26,234 bases of DNA, taken from the NCBI GenBank assembly GCA_045644325.1, contig JAZRGT010000075.1, positions 1 to 26,234 on the forward strand, given 5' to 3'. Below are positions 6,362 through 14,361 of this stretch, one piece after another. The notes below the pieces were generated by a model. That model saw only the letters and a list, made by a program, of their open reading frames with translations, had not been told where the DNA came from and did not search any database. Source of the stretch: CAG-390 sp045644325 (GTDB taxonomy: Bacteria > Bacillota > Clostridia > Oscillospirales > CAG-272). Both the position numbers and the translations under genes were made by a program. Position 1 is the stretch's first letter, and each line of letters starts with the position of its first letter.

Positions 6362-7915
6362 TCATTCCTCTTCCTCATCCACGTCGATATAAATGACCTT
6401 CACCTGCGCGGTTCCGCGTTTGGTGATTGTGAGGGAGTGAGTGCGGGAGACGGTATAGCTTTTTCCGTCTGCGGTTACGTGCGCGGAGAGGGAGTATCCG
6501 ACGGAAGCCACTCTGCCGCTTTTATCAAAGCTGATCGTGAGCTTCGCCACGTCGCAGGAGGTCACGCTCAGGGTACTTGCGCTTATGCCCGCGGCAAGCA
6601 GGATCTCGCGCGCGAGTGCGGTCTTGCCCTCGGTGCCGAGGGTGACGACGAGACTGCCGTCAGCCGCGGTTTCGATCCGTCCGAAGACGGAGAACGGAAG
6701 CATCGCGCTCCGGAGCGGCTCGGTCAGCGTTTTTTCGAGATTTCGCGCGTTGAGCGTGGAGTCAACGAATATGCTGCCGCTGTTTATTTGCGAGAATCCT
6801 CTGCGATGGTTGAAATGAGTCAGAACCCGAGTGGTTCCCGAAGTGCCTTTCGTAAAGGATCGCTCAATGCTCGCGCCGATCTTTTTGGCGTAGGCGTAGT
6901 CGATTTTTTCCGAAAAGCGATGATTAACAGCATCCGAAATCGTCATTTCATCCGTTTCGGAAAGCTCGAATGCTTGATACTTACCGAAAAAGCTTGAAAG
7001 ATCGGCGAGCGCGGATTCGTAAAGCGCGAGCGAATTTGCATCCGAAACAAGAACGTACGATGTCATCGCGGGGAGCGCGAGATAGTTTTCTTCATTGATG
7101 CCCGTTTGCTCGGTTCGCGATTTCAGGGTGAAGGAGAGAACCTCTTTGCCGTCAAAGTGCAGGCTTGCGGCAAGCGTCAGCTCCTTTTCCTTCATATTTA
7201 CCGCCGAGTCGGTCAAGAAAACAAATTCCGACTGCGTGACCTCAACCTCGTATCCCTCGGGGAGGGCGAGCATTTTTACGATCTCGGCTTTGCCCTCTTC
7301 GGTGAGGGTGTCAAATTTCAGCTTTAATGCGCCGTCCAGCGGCTCAACGACACCGCCTCCGAAGGCGTTTATCGAAAAATAATTGCCCGCAAGCTCGGAA
7401 AACGACGAGATATCGTAGCCGCCGAAGCGGTAATTTCCGAATTTGCCGCCGTAGCAAAGGAAGCCGTCGATGAGGAAATATTCCTCGTTGCCGCTGTCGG
7501 TGGTGCGCTTGAAGGATGCATTTCCCTTATTCATCAGCAACTCGGAGGATATCTCGGAGCGCGTGAGGCTGCCGTCCTTGACGATATCGGTCACAGTTAC
7601 CGATCTGCGCGTATAAGAATTATAAGCCTCAGATAGCTTTTCGGAGATCTCAATGATATGGTGTGCGGGAAGAAGCTGCATTACGTCAATCAGCTGCGTT
7701 TCTTCGGGCTCGGTCTCCGAAACCGTCGTTTCTTCGGTTTCTTCAGCTGTGGTTTCGGGCAATGAAGTGGTTTCGGTCACAGGCGCGGTGGTTTCGGGCT
7801 CGGAATATTCTGTGACCGATGCGCTGATGACCTCGCCTTCTTGGGGCGGTGTCTCGACCGCGCATGCGGACAAAAGCAATGAGCACGCGAGGACGAGCGG
7901 GATCAGGCGCTTCAT
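6362..7915 (-). CDS. Predicted lipoprotein of unknown function
   Basis: A 517-residue secreted, lipid-anchored protein. Residues 1-18 form a lipoprotein signal peptide with lipobox LLSAC and modified cysteine Cys18. Residues about 35-75 are a low-complexity Thr/Glu/Pro linker (ETTAPVTETTSLPETTAEET), typical of spacers that hold a domain away from the membrane. The rest is a mixed alpha/beta extracytoplasmic region resembling clostridial DUF6612/LppX-like lipoproteins only in general shape; no specific family was recognised. Its ATG overlaps the stop of the upstream membrane-protein gene by 4 bases (ATGA), so the two are translationally coupled and probably cooperate. The promoter is that of tmk. 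Role unknown; the C-terminus ends in an acidic run (VDEEEE). Confidence 0.8.
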   Translation of the reverse strand: MKRLIPLVLACSLLLSACAVETPPQEGEVISASVTEYSEPETTAPVTETTSLPETTAEETEETTVSETEPEETQLIDVMQLLPAHHIIEISEKLSEAYNSYTRRSVTVTDIVKDGSLTRSEISSELLMNKGNASFKRTTDSGNEEYFLIDGFLCYGGKFGNYRFGGYDISSFSELAGNYFSINAFGGGVVEPLDGALKLKFDTLTEEGKAEIVKMLALPEGYEVEVTQSEFVFLTDSAVNMKEKELTLAASLHFDGKEVLSFTLKSRTEQTGINEENYLALPAMTSYVLVSDANSLALYESALADLSSFFGKYQAFELSETDEMTISDAVNHRFSEKIDYAYAKKIGASIERSFTKGTSGTTRVLTHFNHRRGFSQINSGSIFVDSTLNARNLEKTLTEPLRSAMLPFSVFGRIETAADGSLVVTLGTEGKTALAREILLAAGISASTLSVTSCDVAKLTISFDKSGRVASVGYSLSAHVTADGKSYTVSRTHSLTITKRGTAQVKVIYIDVDEEEE

Positions 7916-8403
7916 TCGGTATCCCCACAGCCCGCGTTGCGGAGGATTTTCAGCATTTCAGAATCGGGCGAGAAGCGGATATATGCGCGCGTCTCGCGCT
8001 CGGATACCTCGAATATCCAATGATCCTTGATAAAAATGCTCGGACGGTGATCGTAAACGGGTGCTCCTTCGGGCTTGAAGCCGTCCGATTTGATAAGTCT
8101 GCCGCCATCGAGCGAAACGCGCGAGAGGATTCGGCTCGTTTTGCCCTTGTTCTCACGAACAACGAGATCGGGCACTCTACCGTCCTCCGACGATTCGATC
8201 GAATACGTGAACGATATCATACAGCGCGACCAGAAGAGTATCGAGCAGAGTATCAGCGCGAAGGCGGAAACGTGAAATATGCTTGCTAAGGACGAAACTA
8301 TCTCCGCAACGATTGCAAGAAGAAGTCCCGCGCCCGCAAGCGAATATATCAGCGCGCGGCTGATCTTATCACCGCGCTCGGGTGTGTAGGAATAAATTAT
8401 CAT
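7912..8403 (-). CDS. Small membrane protein, two predicted TM segments
   Basis: The protein has 163 residues if started at the ATG at 8403 (MIIYSYTPERGDK). A longer frame runs upstream, but that part lies inside the tmk coding region, so the short start is preferred. Two hydrophobic segments (about residues 16-36, ALIYSLAGAGLLLAIVAEIV, and about 44-62, AFALILCSILFW) form a hairpin in the membrane. A soluble C-terminal domain of about 95 residues follows, with alternating strand-like stretches such as SIFIKDHWIFEVSE, suggestive of a PH-like or YcxB-like fold, but not proven. There is no clear ribosome site; ATG lies 1 base after the tmk stop codon, implying coupling. The stop overlaps the start of the lipoprotein gene. 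Function unknown. Confidence 0.75.
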   Translation of the reverse strand: MIIYSYTPERGDKISRALIYSLAGAGLLLAIVAEIVSSLASIFHVSAFALILCSILFWSRCMISFTYSIESSEDGRVPDLVVRENKGKTSRILSRVSLDGGRLIKSDGFKPEGAPVYDHRPSIFIKDHWIFEVSERETRAYIRFSPDSEMLKILRNAGCGDTE

Positions 8404-8404
8404 A

Positions 8405-9043
8405 TTATTTACCGATCGAGAGGGCAGAGAAGACCTGCGCCTTGATGTCCTCGGAAACCTCGTCGATTCCGCGCGAGGCGTCGATAACAACGACCTTTTC
8501 ACCCTGCGCCTTCAGAAATTCGATCGCCTCGAGATAATTGCGGCGAATGCGCGCCTGCTTGTCGTCGCCGTCGTAGATCTCGCGGTCGGCGCGGTTTGCG
8601 TCGCGGCGAGCCTTGGTGACCTCGGTGGGAACGTCGAGAAAAACGAAAAGATCGGGCTTCATCGACTCGATGCAAGGCTTGTTCATCGCATAAATATCCG
8701 CCATCGAAATGCGCGACGTGGTGTTGTACGCCATATTCGAAAGATAATAGCGGTCGCAGACGATGCTCGTGCCCGCCTCAACGAGAGGGCGCATGAATTC
8801 GATATGCTCGAGTCGGTCGGCAACGTGAAGATACGCCATGCTTTCGGTCAAGAATTTAACACCGCCGTAAAGACCCGAGCGAATGATTGCGCCCGCGGCG
8901 TTGCGCTCGTTCGGCTCGCGCTCATAAAGGCAAGGTCTGCCCGTCGCCTCGGCAATAGCCGCGCGAAGACGCTCGGTCTGCGTGGTCTTTCCGCAACCGT
9001 CACAGCCCTCAAAAACTATAAAATATCCGCGTGTGTTTGTCAT
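8405..9043 (-). CDS. tmk: Thymidylate kinase
   Basis: Tmk phosphorylates dTMP to dTDP with ATP, an essential cytoplasmic step in dTTP synthesis. The 212-residue length is normal. The P-loop reads FEGCDGCGKTTQ (11-22), with cysteines at the variable positions of the usual GxDGxGKT pattern. DRYYLSNMAYN near residue 98 is the DR(Y/F) motif that binds the substrate phosphate, and DVPTEVTKAR fits the following strand and helix. A lid-like Arg-rich stretch (ARRDANRADREIYD) matches bacterial type lids. It is the first gene of a minus-strand operon with a membrane protein and a lipoprotein, which have no obvious link to nucleotide synthesis. A consensus promoter lies at 9078-9106. Confidence 0.95.
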   Translation of the reverse strand: MTNTRGYFIVFEGCDGCGKTTQTERLRAAIAEATGRPCLYEREPNERNAAGAIIRSGLYGGVKFLTESMAYLHVADRLEHIEFMRPLVEAGTSIVCDRYYLSNMAYNTTSRISMADIYAMNKPCIESMKPDLFVFLDVPTEVTKARRDANRADREIYDGDDKQARIRRNYLEAIEFLKAQGEKVVVIDASRGIDEVSEDIKAQVFSALSIGK

Positions 9044-9077
9044 GGGATATACCTCTTTACATATTAATACAGTTTAT

Positions 9078-9106
9078 ATTATATCATATTGTAGTGGGAT
9101 TGTCAA
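9078..9106 (-). promoter_or_regulatory. Consensus promoter of the tmk operon
   Basis: On the minus strand: TTGACA (9106-9101), a 17-base spacer, TATAAT (9083-9078), about 35 bases upstream of the tmk start codon. From 9107 to 9194 nothing else is seen. Confidence 0.9.
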
Positions 9107-9194
9107 GGTGCTGTCTTGCTGTGCGAGATTTAAGACCGGCTTCGGCAAAATTAAAAGGTTAATTCTCTCTCAAATAAAATACAACCCTCAGCTC

Positions 9195-9352
9195 GAAAGT
9201 TTTTGAAGATTCTTAAGGAACTTTTTTCAAAAAGTTCCTTAAGTCGACCGCCGCAGCGGTCGAATTCCCCCCCGCGCCACGGAATGACGGCGCCCCGCCG
9301 GCATTTCGGAAGGAGTAAATCCTCCCGCTTGCGGGAGGATTTCGCTCCTTCA
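9195..9352 (+). repeat. Four-hairpin intergenic repeat, copy 2
   Basis: Same order as copy 1: hairpin I CTTAAGGAACT with complement, hairpin II TCGACCGC-cgca-GCGGTCGA, hairpin III CGGAAT-GA-CGGC ... GCCG-GC-ATTTCG, and hairpin IV GGAG ... CTCC enclosing TCCTCCCGC/GCGGGAGGA. Stem bases differ from copy 1 but remain paired; loop and junction bases are largely unchanged. The rest of the gap (9353-9480) is AT-rich with no feature seen. Confidence 0.85.
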
Positions 9353-9480
9353 TCCCTGATGAATTAAATATAACATCCCAACAAACTCAATACGCACAAA
9401 TAAAATTATCAACCATCTATAATCCCGTAATCCGATCCATAATAAATATATGTTTTTTCTGATTTTATCTCAAAAAAGGT

Positions 9481-9509
9481 TTGACTTTTGCCCGAAAATG
9501 TTATATAAT
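9481..9509 (+). promoter_or_regulatory. Promoter of the ribulokinase gene
   Basis: TTGACT (9481-9486), a 17-base spacer, TATAAT (9504-9509). GTATA-AATA-TATAC at 9516-9529 overlaps the expected start point and could be an operator, though it is AT-rich. AAAAGGA precedes the ATG by about 8 bases. Confidence 0.85.
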
Positions 9510-9548
9510 TATTCTGTATAAATATATACTCTTAAAAGGACCAAAACT

Positions 9549-11204
9549 ATGAAAAAATATACCGTTGGAATAGATTTCGGAACGCTTTCGGGCAGAGCTG
9601 TGCTCGTTGACGTATTGACGGGCGAGGAGTGCGCGAGCGTCGTGATGGACTACCCGCACGCCGTTATCAGCACCACTCTCCCCGCAAGCGGAGAGGTACT
9701 GCCGCTTAACTGGGCGCTCGAGGATCCGCGTGACTATCTCGCAGTTCTCGAATTCCTTTTTCCCGCGCTCTGCCGTGAGGCGGGCATCGAAAAGGAGCAG
9801 ATCGTCGGCGTTGGTATCGACTTCACCTGCTGTACGATCCTTCCTATTAAAAAGGATGGCACCGCTCTCGTTTGTCTGCCCGAATTTGAGCGTAACAAGC
9901 ACGCATACGTCAAGCTCTGGAAGCACCACGCCGCGCAGAAATGGGCGGACCGTATGAACGAGGTTGCCGCAGAGCGAGGCGAGACTTTCGTCAACTATTT
10001 CGGCGGTAAGATATCGAGCGAATGGCTCTTCCCGAAGCTCTTGCAGACCGCAAAGGAAGCTCCCGAGGTCATCGAGGCGGCGGATTACTACATCGAGGCG
10101 GGCGATTGGCTCAATTTCCTGCTCACGGGAGTGCAGAAGCGCGGTTATCTCTACGCTTCCTACAAGGCGGAGTATCTTCCCAGCATCGGATATCCCTCCG
10201 ACGAATACCTTGCGGCGGTCGATCCCGAGCTTCCCGCGCTTGCGCACCGTCTGCTTGACGCACCCATCGCGCAGATGGGCGAATGCGTCGGTTATGTGAC
10301 CAAGGAAGCGGCTGAAAGATTCGGTCTTGCCGAGGGCACAGCGGTTGCCGCGTCGATCCCCGATGCCCACGTTGCCGCCCCCGCCGTCGGACTTACCAAG
10401 CCCGGCGACATCTACGGCATTTTCGGCACTTCAAATTGCTATTTTACACTTGCTGATGTTTACAGAGATATTGGCGGCATCTGCGGATACGTTCCCGACG
10501 GTCTTATGCCGGGTTACTTCGGCGTTGAAGCGGGACTTTGCGCCGTCGGCGACCATTTTGCGTGGGTCGTGGACAATCTTGCAACCGCAGAGGACAAGGC
10601 GGAAGCCGAAAAGCTCGGAATTTCGCTCATTCAGCTTCTCGTGCGCCGCGCCGCAAAGAAAAAGCCGGGCGAAACCGGACTTCTCGCCCTCGACTGGTGG
10701 AACGGAAACCGAAACATCCTCGTCGACGGCAACCTGACGGGACTTCTGATCGGTATGACGCTCCGCACCAAGACCGAGGACATCCTCCGCGCCCTTATTG
10801 AGGCAACCGCGTTTGCGACTAAGGTCATCATCGACCGTATGGAAGAATGCGGAATGAAGATCGACAGCCTCATCGCCGCGGGCGGAATCGCGCGCAAGGA
10901 TCCCTTCACTATGCAGGTCTACTCCGACGTCCTCGGCATCCCGATCAACGTAATTTCCTCGAAGCAGGCTCCCGCGCTCGGAAGTGCGATCTACGCCGCC
11001 GTCGCCGCAGGCGAATACCCCGACGTTTTCGCCGCCTCCGACGCCATGAAGAGCCCGATTTACAGCAGTTACACCCCCAATAAGGATAACGAAGCGGTCT
11101 ACTCCGCACTCTACCGCGAATACCGCACTCTGCACGATTATTTCGGCAGAGGCGAGAATAATGTTATGAAGCGACTGCTGAAAATCTCGCAAGGCGAGAT
11201 TTGA
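9549..11204 (+). CDS. araB: L-ribulokinase (FGGY family)
   Basis: This cytoplasmic FGGY carbohydrate kinase most resembles AraB, which phosphorylates L-ribulose in L-arabinose catabolism. The 551-residue length suits ribulokinase (about 550-570) rather than xylulokinase or glycerol kinase (about 500). The N-terminus YTVGIDFGTLSGRAVLVD (4-21) holds the first phosphate loop with the ribulokinase-type GTLSGRA. DFTCCTILP and the WKHHAAQ segment (about 118-124) are typical of AraB. The C-terminal domain has ALIEATAFATKVIIDRM and AAGGIARKDPFTMQVYSDV, the adenosine-binding GG-x-x-R-K element. It has its own promoter and no araA or araD next to it, so this is an isolated kinase; another ketose as substrate cannot be excluded. 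The stop codon abuts a TGCAGAG-type repeat. Confidence 0.88.
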   Translation: MKKYTVGIDFGTLSGRAVLVDVLTGEECASVVMDYPHAVISTTLPASGEVLPLNWALEDPRDYLAVLEFLFPALCREAGIEKEQIVGVGIDFTCCTILPIKKDGTALVCLPEFERNKHAYVKLWKHHAAQKWADRMNEVAAERGETFVNYFGGKISSEWLFPKLLQTAKEAPEVIEAADYYIEAGDWLNFLLTGVQKRGYLYASYKAEYLPSIGYPSDEYLAAVDPELPALAHRLLDAPIAQMGECVGYVTKEAAERFGLAEGTAVAASIPDAHVAAPAVGLTKPGDIYGIFGTSNCYFTLADVYRDIGGICGYVPDGLMPGYFGVEAGLCAVGDHFAWVVDNLATAEDKAEAEKLGISLIQLLVRRAAKKKPGETGLLALDWWNGNRNILVDGNLTGLLIGMTLRTKTEDILRALIEATAFATKVIIDRMEECGMKIDSLIAAGGIARKDPFTMQVYSDVLGIPINVISSKQAPALGSAIYAAVAAGEYPDVFAASDAMKSPIYSSYTPNKDNEAVYSALYREYRTLHDYFGRGENNVMKRLLKISQGEI

Positions 11205-11347
11205 GTGCAGAGTTAAGAGTGCAGAATGCAGAGTTGAGGTGAATTTTCTCACTGCGTTCGAAAATTTTCATTTTTAATAATAATACTTTTCGGCTCGCCG
11301 AAAAGTTACCATAACTCTGCACTCTGCATTCTGCACTCTGCACTGTT
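11205..11347. repeat. MITE-like inverted repeat between araB and the EIIC gene
   Basis: The left end (GTGCAGAGTTAAGAGTGCAG and onward) begins at the base after the araB stop, followed by GAGGTGA and the hairpin AATTTTC-11 bases-GAAAATT (11242-11266). The right end is an inverted TGCAGAG array (about 11312-11345) with the hairpin ACTTTTCGGC/GCCGAAAAGT. The two halves can fold on each other. No coding content. Confidence 0.82.
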
Positions 11348-11365
11348 ATATTCAGGAGTACAAAA

Positions 11366-12433
11366 ATGTCCACTCTCAAAAAATACCTAACTCGTTACTT
11401 CATCACCGCCATGTCCGCTATGGCGCAGGGACTTTTTGCTTCGCTTTTGATCGGAACGATCTTCAAGGCGCTCGGAATGATACCGCATCTTGGCGTGCTT
11501 GCCGAGATCGGTGCATTTGCGCAGGCGGTTGCGGGTCCCGCGATGGCGGCGGCTATCGCTTTCGCGCTCAAATGCGATCCTCTCGTCATCTTCTCTGCGG
11601 CGGCTGTCGGTTATGCCGCAAACTCGACGGGTGGCGCGGGCGGTCCGCTTGCCGTGTTCTTTATCGCAATTATTGCGGTTGAGCTCGGTCAGCTCGTTTC
11701 AAAAAAGACTAAAGTTGATATTATCGTCACGCCTTTCGTGACACTCCTCGTCGGCGGACTTCTCAGCGTATTCGTCGCCCCCTTTATCGGCACTCTCGTC
11801 GGATACGTCAGTACCTTCATCGGCTGGGCAGCGACTCAGGCACCCTTCTTCACGGGACTTGCGGTTTCGGTCGTTATGGGAATCGCGCTGACACTTCCGA
11901 TATCCTCTGCCGCGATCTGCGCGGGACTCGTTCTGACGGGAAGCCTTGCCGCGGCGGGCTCGTCCGAGGGACTTGCTATCGCGGGCGGCGCGGCAGTTGC
12001 GGGTTGTTGCGCGCAGATGGTGGGCTTTGCCGTCATTTCATTCCGCGACAACGGCGTCGGCGGTCTGCTCTCGCAGGGCATCGGTACGAGTATGCTTCAG
12101 ATGCCCAATATTATCAGAAAACCTATCATCTGGCTCCCGCCCATCATCGCCTCGGCGGTGACGGGACCGCTCGCGACTTGCGTTTTCTCTATGAAAATGT
12201 ACGGCGCGGCGATCAATTCGGGAATGGGTACTTGTGGTCTGCTCGGTCCGATCGGTATCGTTCTCGGTTGGCTCGACCCCGCGAACGGCTATCCGAGCGA
12301 GGTTGGAGCACTCGACTGGATCGGTCTTGCGCTCATCTGCTTCATTCTCCCTGCAGTTATCTCCTATATTGTATATATCCCGATGCGCCGTTTCGGTCTG
12401 ATCAAGGACGGCGATATGAAGCTCGATAAATAA
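11366..12433 (+). CDS. PTS EIIC-like membrane transporter (PTS_EIIC_2/PfoR type)
   Basis: A 355-residue polytopic membrane protein with about nine to ten hydrophobic segments, rich in Gly/Ala. It resembles the PTS_EIIC_2 group that includes the clostridial PfoR proteins. Typical blocks are TAMSAMAQGLFASLLIGTI, VGYAANSTGGAGGPLAVF, LPISSAAICAGLVLTG and AVAGCCAQMVGFAVISFRDN. No fused or neighbouring IIA, IIB or HPr domain is present, so phosphotransfer-driven sugar transport is not shown; members of this group often occur alone and the substrate is unknown. AGGAG at 11354-11358 fixes the start. It is the first gene of a tight run (gaps of 15 and 9 bases) with a one-TM protein and CysE, so a role in import or export linked to serine or cysteine metabolism is a possible inference. 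Confidence 0.82.
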   Translation: MSTLKKYLTRYFITAMSAMAQGLFASLLIGTIFKALGMIPHLGVLAEIGAFAQAVAGPAMAAAIAFALKCDPLVIFSAAAVGYAANSTGGAGGPLAVFFIAIIAVELGQLVSKKTKVDIIVTPFVTLLVGGLLSVFVAPFIGTLVGYVSTFIGWAATQAPFFTGLAVSVVMGIALTLPISSAAICAGLVLTGSLAAAGSSEGLAIAGGAAVAGCCAQMVGFAVISFRDNGVGGLLSQGIGTSMLQMPNIIRKPIIWLPPIIASAVTGPLATCVFSMKMYGAAINSGMGTCGLLGPIGIVLGWLDPANGYPSEVGALDWIGLALICFILPAVISYIVYIPMRRFGLIKDGDMKLDK

Positions 12434-12448
12434 GAAAGGAAAAATATT

Positions 12449-13219
12449 ATGGCTGAAGATTACATCTACGATGATTACGAGGACGAAGGTCCACCCGCCC
12501 CGCTTTTCTGGCGGATACTCGGTAAGGTCATCAAATACTCTTTCATAGCTCTCATCGTTTTTATAAACGCATTCCTCCTCTGGCGCGTGCTTTTCTCGAC
12601 GAACGAGCCGAGCGCGATCAAGACGGTCGCGGGCAATCCCTCCCTCGCCGAGGCTTGGGAGCAGTACGGAGGCGACGGCTTTGCCCGCTATCAGGCGGAG
12701 CAGGACAACATCGCCACCGACGAGGACTGGCACGATCAGTTTGAGCTTGCCGAGGGCGAGGTCAAAAAGAACGAATTCGCGCAGTTTTTCCTGACTGACG
12801 TCGTTTTCTTCCCCCGCGCGAACCAGACGCAGATCGTTATGCGATATAACAAGAGCCTGCTCCCCCACCTCGCGAAGGACTACGAGCTTGACGAGATCCC
12901 CGGCAAGAAGGACGATCTCTTTGACGTCACCCTCGTCGTTTATTACAAGAACGAGGAAGGCGACACGAAGAAGACACGTATCGACGCCAACCTCGCAGAG
13001 ATGGACACAACCTCGCTCTACACCTTCCGTCAGTATTATTTTGAGTCGATGCCCGAATTTTCGAGTATCACCAAGATGCAGGTGGAAATATACTATAAGG
13101 GCGACGTCGATTACAACGCAAAGCCCTATTCGGTAATCGAGATCTACGATAAGCTGCTCGAGCTGCAGAATTATCCCCTCGACAGTAAGGATATCGCCGC
13201 TATCGAAGGCGCGAAATAA
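12449..13219 (+). CDS. Hypothetical single-TM protein
   Basis: A 256-residue protein. An acidic, Tyr/Asp-rich N-terminal stretch (residues 1-17) precedes a single hydrophobic segment at about 28-48 (VIKYSFIALIVFINAFLLW). The remaining ~205 residues are soluble, highly charged and beta-rich, with VTLVVYYKNEEGD and KMQVEIYYKGDVDY suggesting an immunoglobulin-like or sandwich fold, probably outside the membrane. No family was recognised. The start follows AAAGGA. It sits 15 bases after the EIIC-like gene and 9 bases before cysE, whose ribosome site overlaps its stop codon, so all three are cotranscribed. Function unknown; conserved hypothetical of Clostridia is the most that can be said. Confidence 0.72.
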   Translation: MAEDYIYDDYEDEGPPAPLFWRILGKVIKYSFIALIVFINAFLLWRVLFSTNEPSAIKTVAGNPSLAEAWEQYGGDGFARYQAEQDNIATDEDWHDQFELAEGEVKKNEFAQFFLTDVVFFPRANQTQIVMRYNKSLLPHLAKDYELDEIPGKKDDLFDVTLVVYYKNEEGDTKKTRIDANLAEMDTTSLYTFRQYYFESMPEFSSITKMQVEIYYKGDVDYNAKPYSVIEIYDKLLELQNYPLDSKDIAAIEGAK

Positions 13220-13228
13220 GGAGTCAAT

Positions 13229-14077
13229 ATGCATATTAATATCAATATCGGTACAAGTGAAAAGGATTTCAACACCGAAAAGAAGAAAAAGCTCACACCC
13301 GAGCAGAAGACGAAGATCAAAAATGCGGTAAAATCGGGCTATGGAAAGCTCCGTGTAGCTGCGGGCAGACTTTATTCGACCGTCGAGGACAAGATCTTTG
13401 ACGGCAGATGCTTCCTCTCCGAGCTGAAAGAGGGGATAATGGAAGACGTTGCCGCCGTCCGCGAGCGCGACCCCGCGGCAAGAAGCGATATTGAGGTTAT
13501 GCTTCTCTATTCGGGCGTTCACGCGATGCTCGCATACCGCGTGGCGCATAAGCTCTACGTTAATGAAAAATTTCTCCCCGCGAGAGCGGTTTCCCAGCTT
13601 GCAAGATTCCTGACGGGAATCGAGATCCACCCCGGCGCCGAGATCGGTAAGCGACTGATGATCGACCACGGTTCGGGCGTAGTAATCGGCGAGACCTGCA
13701 TCATCGGCGACGATTGCACGATCTATCAGGGCGTAACCCTCGGCGGTACGGGTAAGGACACGGGCAAGCGACACCCCACACTCGGCAATAACGTAATGGT
13801 CGGCTCGGGCGCAAAGGTCCTCGGACCGTTCAAGATCGGCGACGGCGCGAAGATCGCGGCGGGCGCGGTGGTACTCAAAGAGATCCCCGCGGGCGCGACG
13901 GCAGTCGGCATCCCCGCGAAGGTAGTCCGTCGCAAGGGCGAAAAGGTAGAAGAACAGCTTGACCAGATCCACATCCCCGACCCCGTTTCGCAGCAGCTCG
14001 GAGAGCTTGAGGCGAAGATAGCTGAACTTAAGAGCGAGATCGAGGAGCTCAAGAAGGGCGAGGAAAGTGCAGAGTGA
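13229..14077 (+). CDS. cysE: Serine O-acetyltransferase (EpsC/CysE type)
   Basis: CysE acetylates L-serine with acetyl-CoA to O-acetylserine, the committed step to cysteine. The C-terminal half is a left-handed beta-helix of hexapeptide repeats: IHPGAEIGKRLMIDHGSGVV (133-152) with the catalytic His147, then GETCIIGDDCTIYQGVTLGG (154-173) and GTGKDTGKRHPTLGNNVMVG, all hallmarks. The helical N-terminal part has DVAAVRERDPAARS (73-86), where many relatives begin; here about 68 extra Lys-rich residues precede it. AAGGAG 5 bases before the ATG at 13229 supports the long form, though an internal start is possible. The tail (AELKSEIEELKKG) is coiled-coil-like. The last three codons and the stop are built from a TGCAGAG repeat. 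Confidence 0.94.
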   Translation: MHININIGTSEKDFNTEKKKKLTPEQKTKIKNAVKSGYGKLRVAAGRLYSTVEDKIFDGRCFLSELKEGIMEDVAAVRERDPAARSDIEVMLLYSGVHAMLAYRVAHKLYVNEKFLPARAVSQLARFLTGIEIHPGAEIGKRLMIDHGSGVVIGETCIIGDDCTIYQGVTLGGTGKDTGKRHPTLGNNVMVGSGAKVLGPFKIGDGAKIAAGAVVLKEIPAGATAVGIPAKVVRRKGEKVEEQLDQIHIPDPVSQQLGELEAKIAELKSEIEELKKGEESAE

Positions 14078-14130
14078 AGAGTTCAGAGTGCAGAGTTGAG
14101 GTAAATTTCTTCGCTACACTCAGAAATTTT
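14067..14130 (+). repeat. TGCAGAG/hairpin module entering the 3' end of cysE
   Basis: GTGCAGAG starts at 14067, inside the reading frame, and supplies the TGA stop at 14075-14077. The array is followed by GAGGT and the hairpin AAATTTCT-11 bases-AGAAATTT (14103-14129). The 11-base loop TCGCTACACTC resembles those at 1195-1205 and 6094-6104. Confidence 0.75.
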
Positions 14131-14152
14131 CGATTAAATAAAAAACAACAGC

Positions 14153-14335
14153 AGCGGAAAGTTTTGGTCCACCTTTTTCAAAAGGTGGCAGAGCTCGAGA
14201 CAGCGTCTCGATTTAATGCGAAGGCTTCAGCCTTCGCCCCCGCGCTTCAAAATCACGAAGCTCCGCTTCGGGATTTTGGACAGAGTCAATACTTCCCGAT
14301 TGTAGGGAAGTATTGCGCTCTGTCACCCCTTCACT
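14153..14335 (+). repeat. Divergent relative of the four-hairpin repeat
   Basis: Starts GGAAAGTTTTGG. Hairpins in order: CCACCTTTTTCAAAAGGTGG; TCGAGAC-agc-GTCTCGA; GCGAAGGC-ttca-GCCTTCGC; AAAATC-ac-GAAGC-tcc-GCTTC-gg-GATTTT; and a closing unit in which AGAG and CTCT flank ATACTTCCC/GGGAAGTAT. The architecture matches copies 1-3 with nearly every paired base changed. The spacing to copy 3 is short, and the two are oriented with their last hairpins facing each other. Confidence 0.7.
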
Positions 14336-14361
14336 GCATAATATTTTAATAAATAATAGAG

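Noticed and set aside
12038..13972. A 644-codon open frame on the minus strand
   Set aside because: It lies antisense to three well-supported genes (EIIC-like, one-TM protein, cysE). Long antisense frames arise here from the biased third codon positions, and its composition resembles no protein family.
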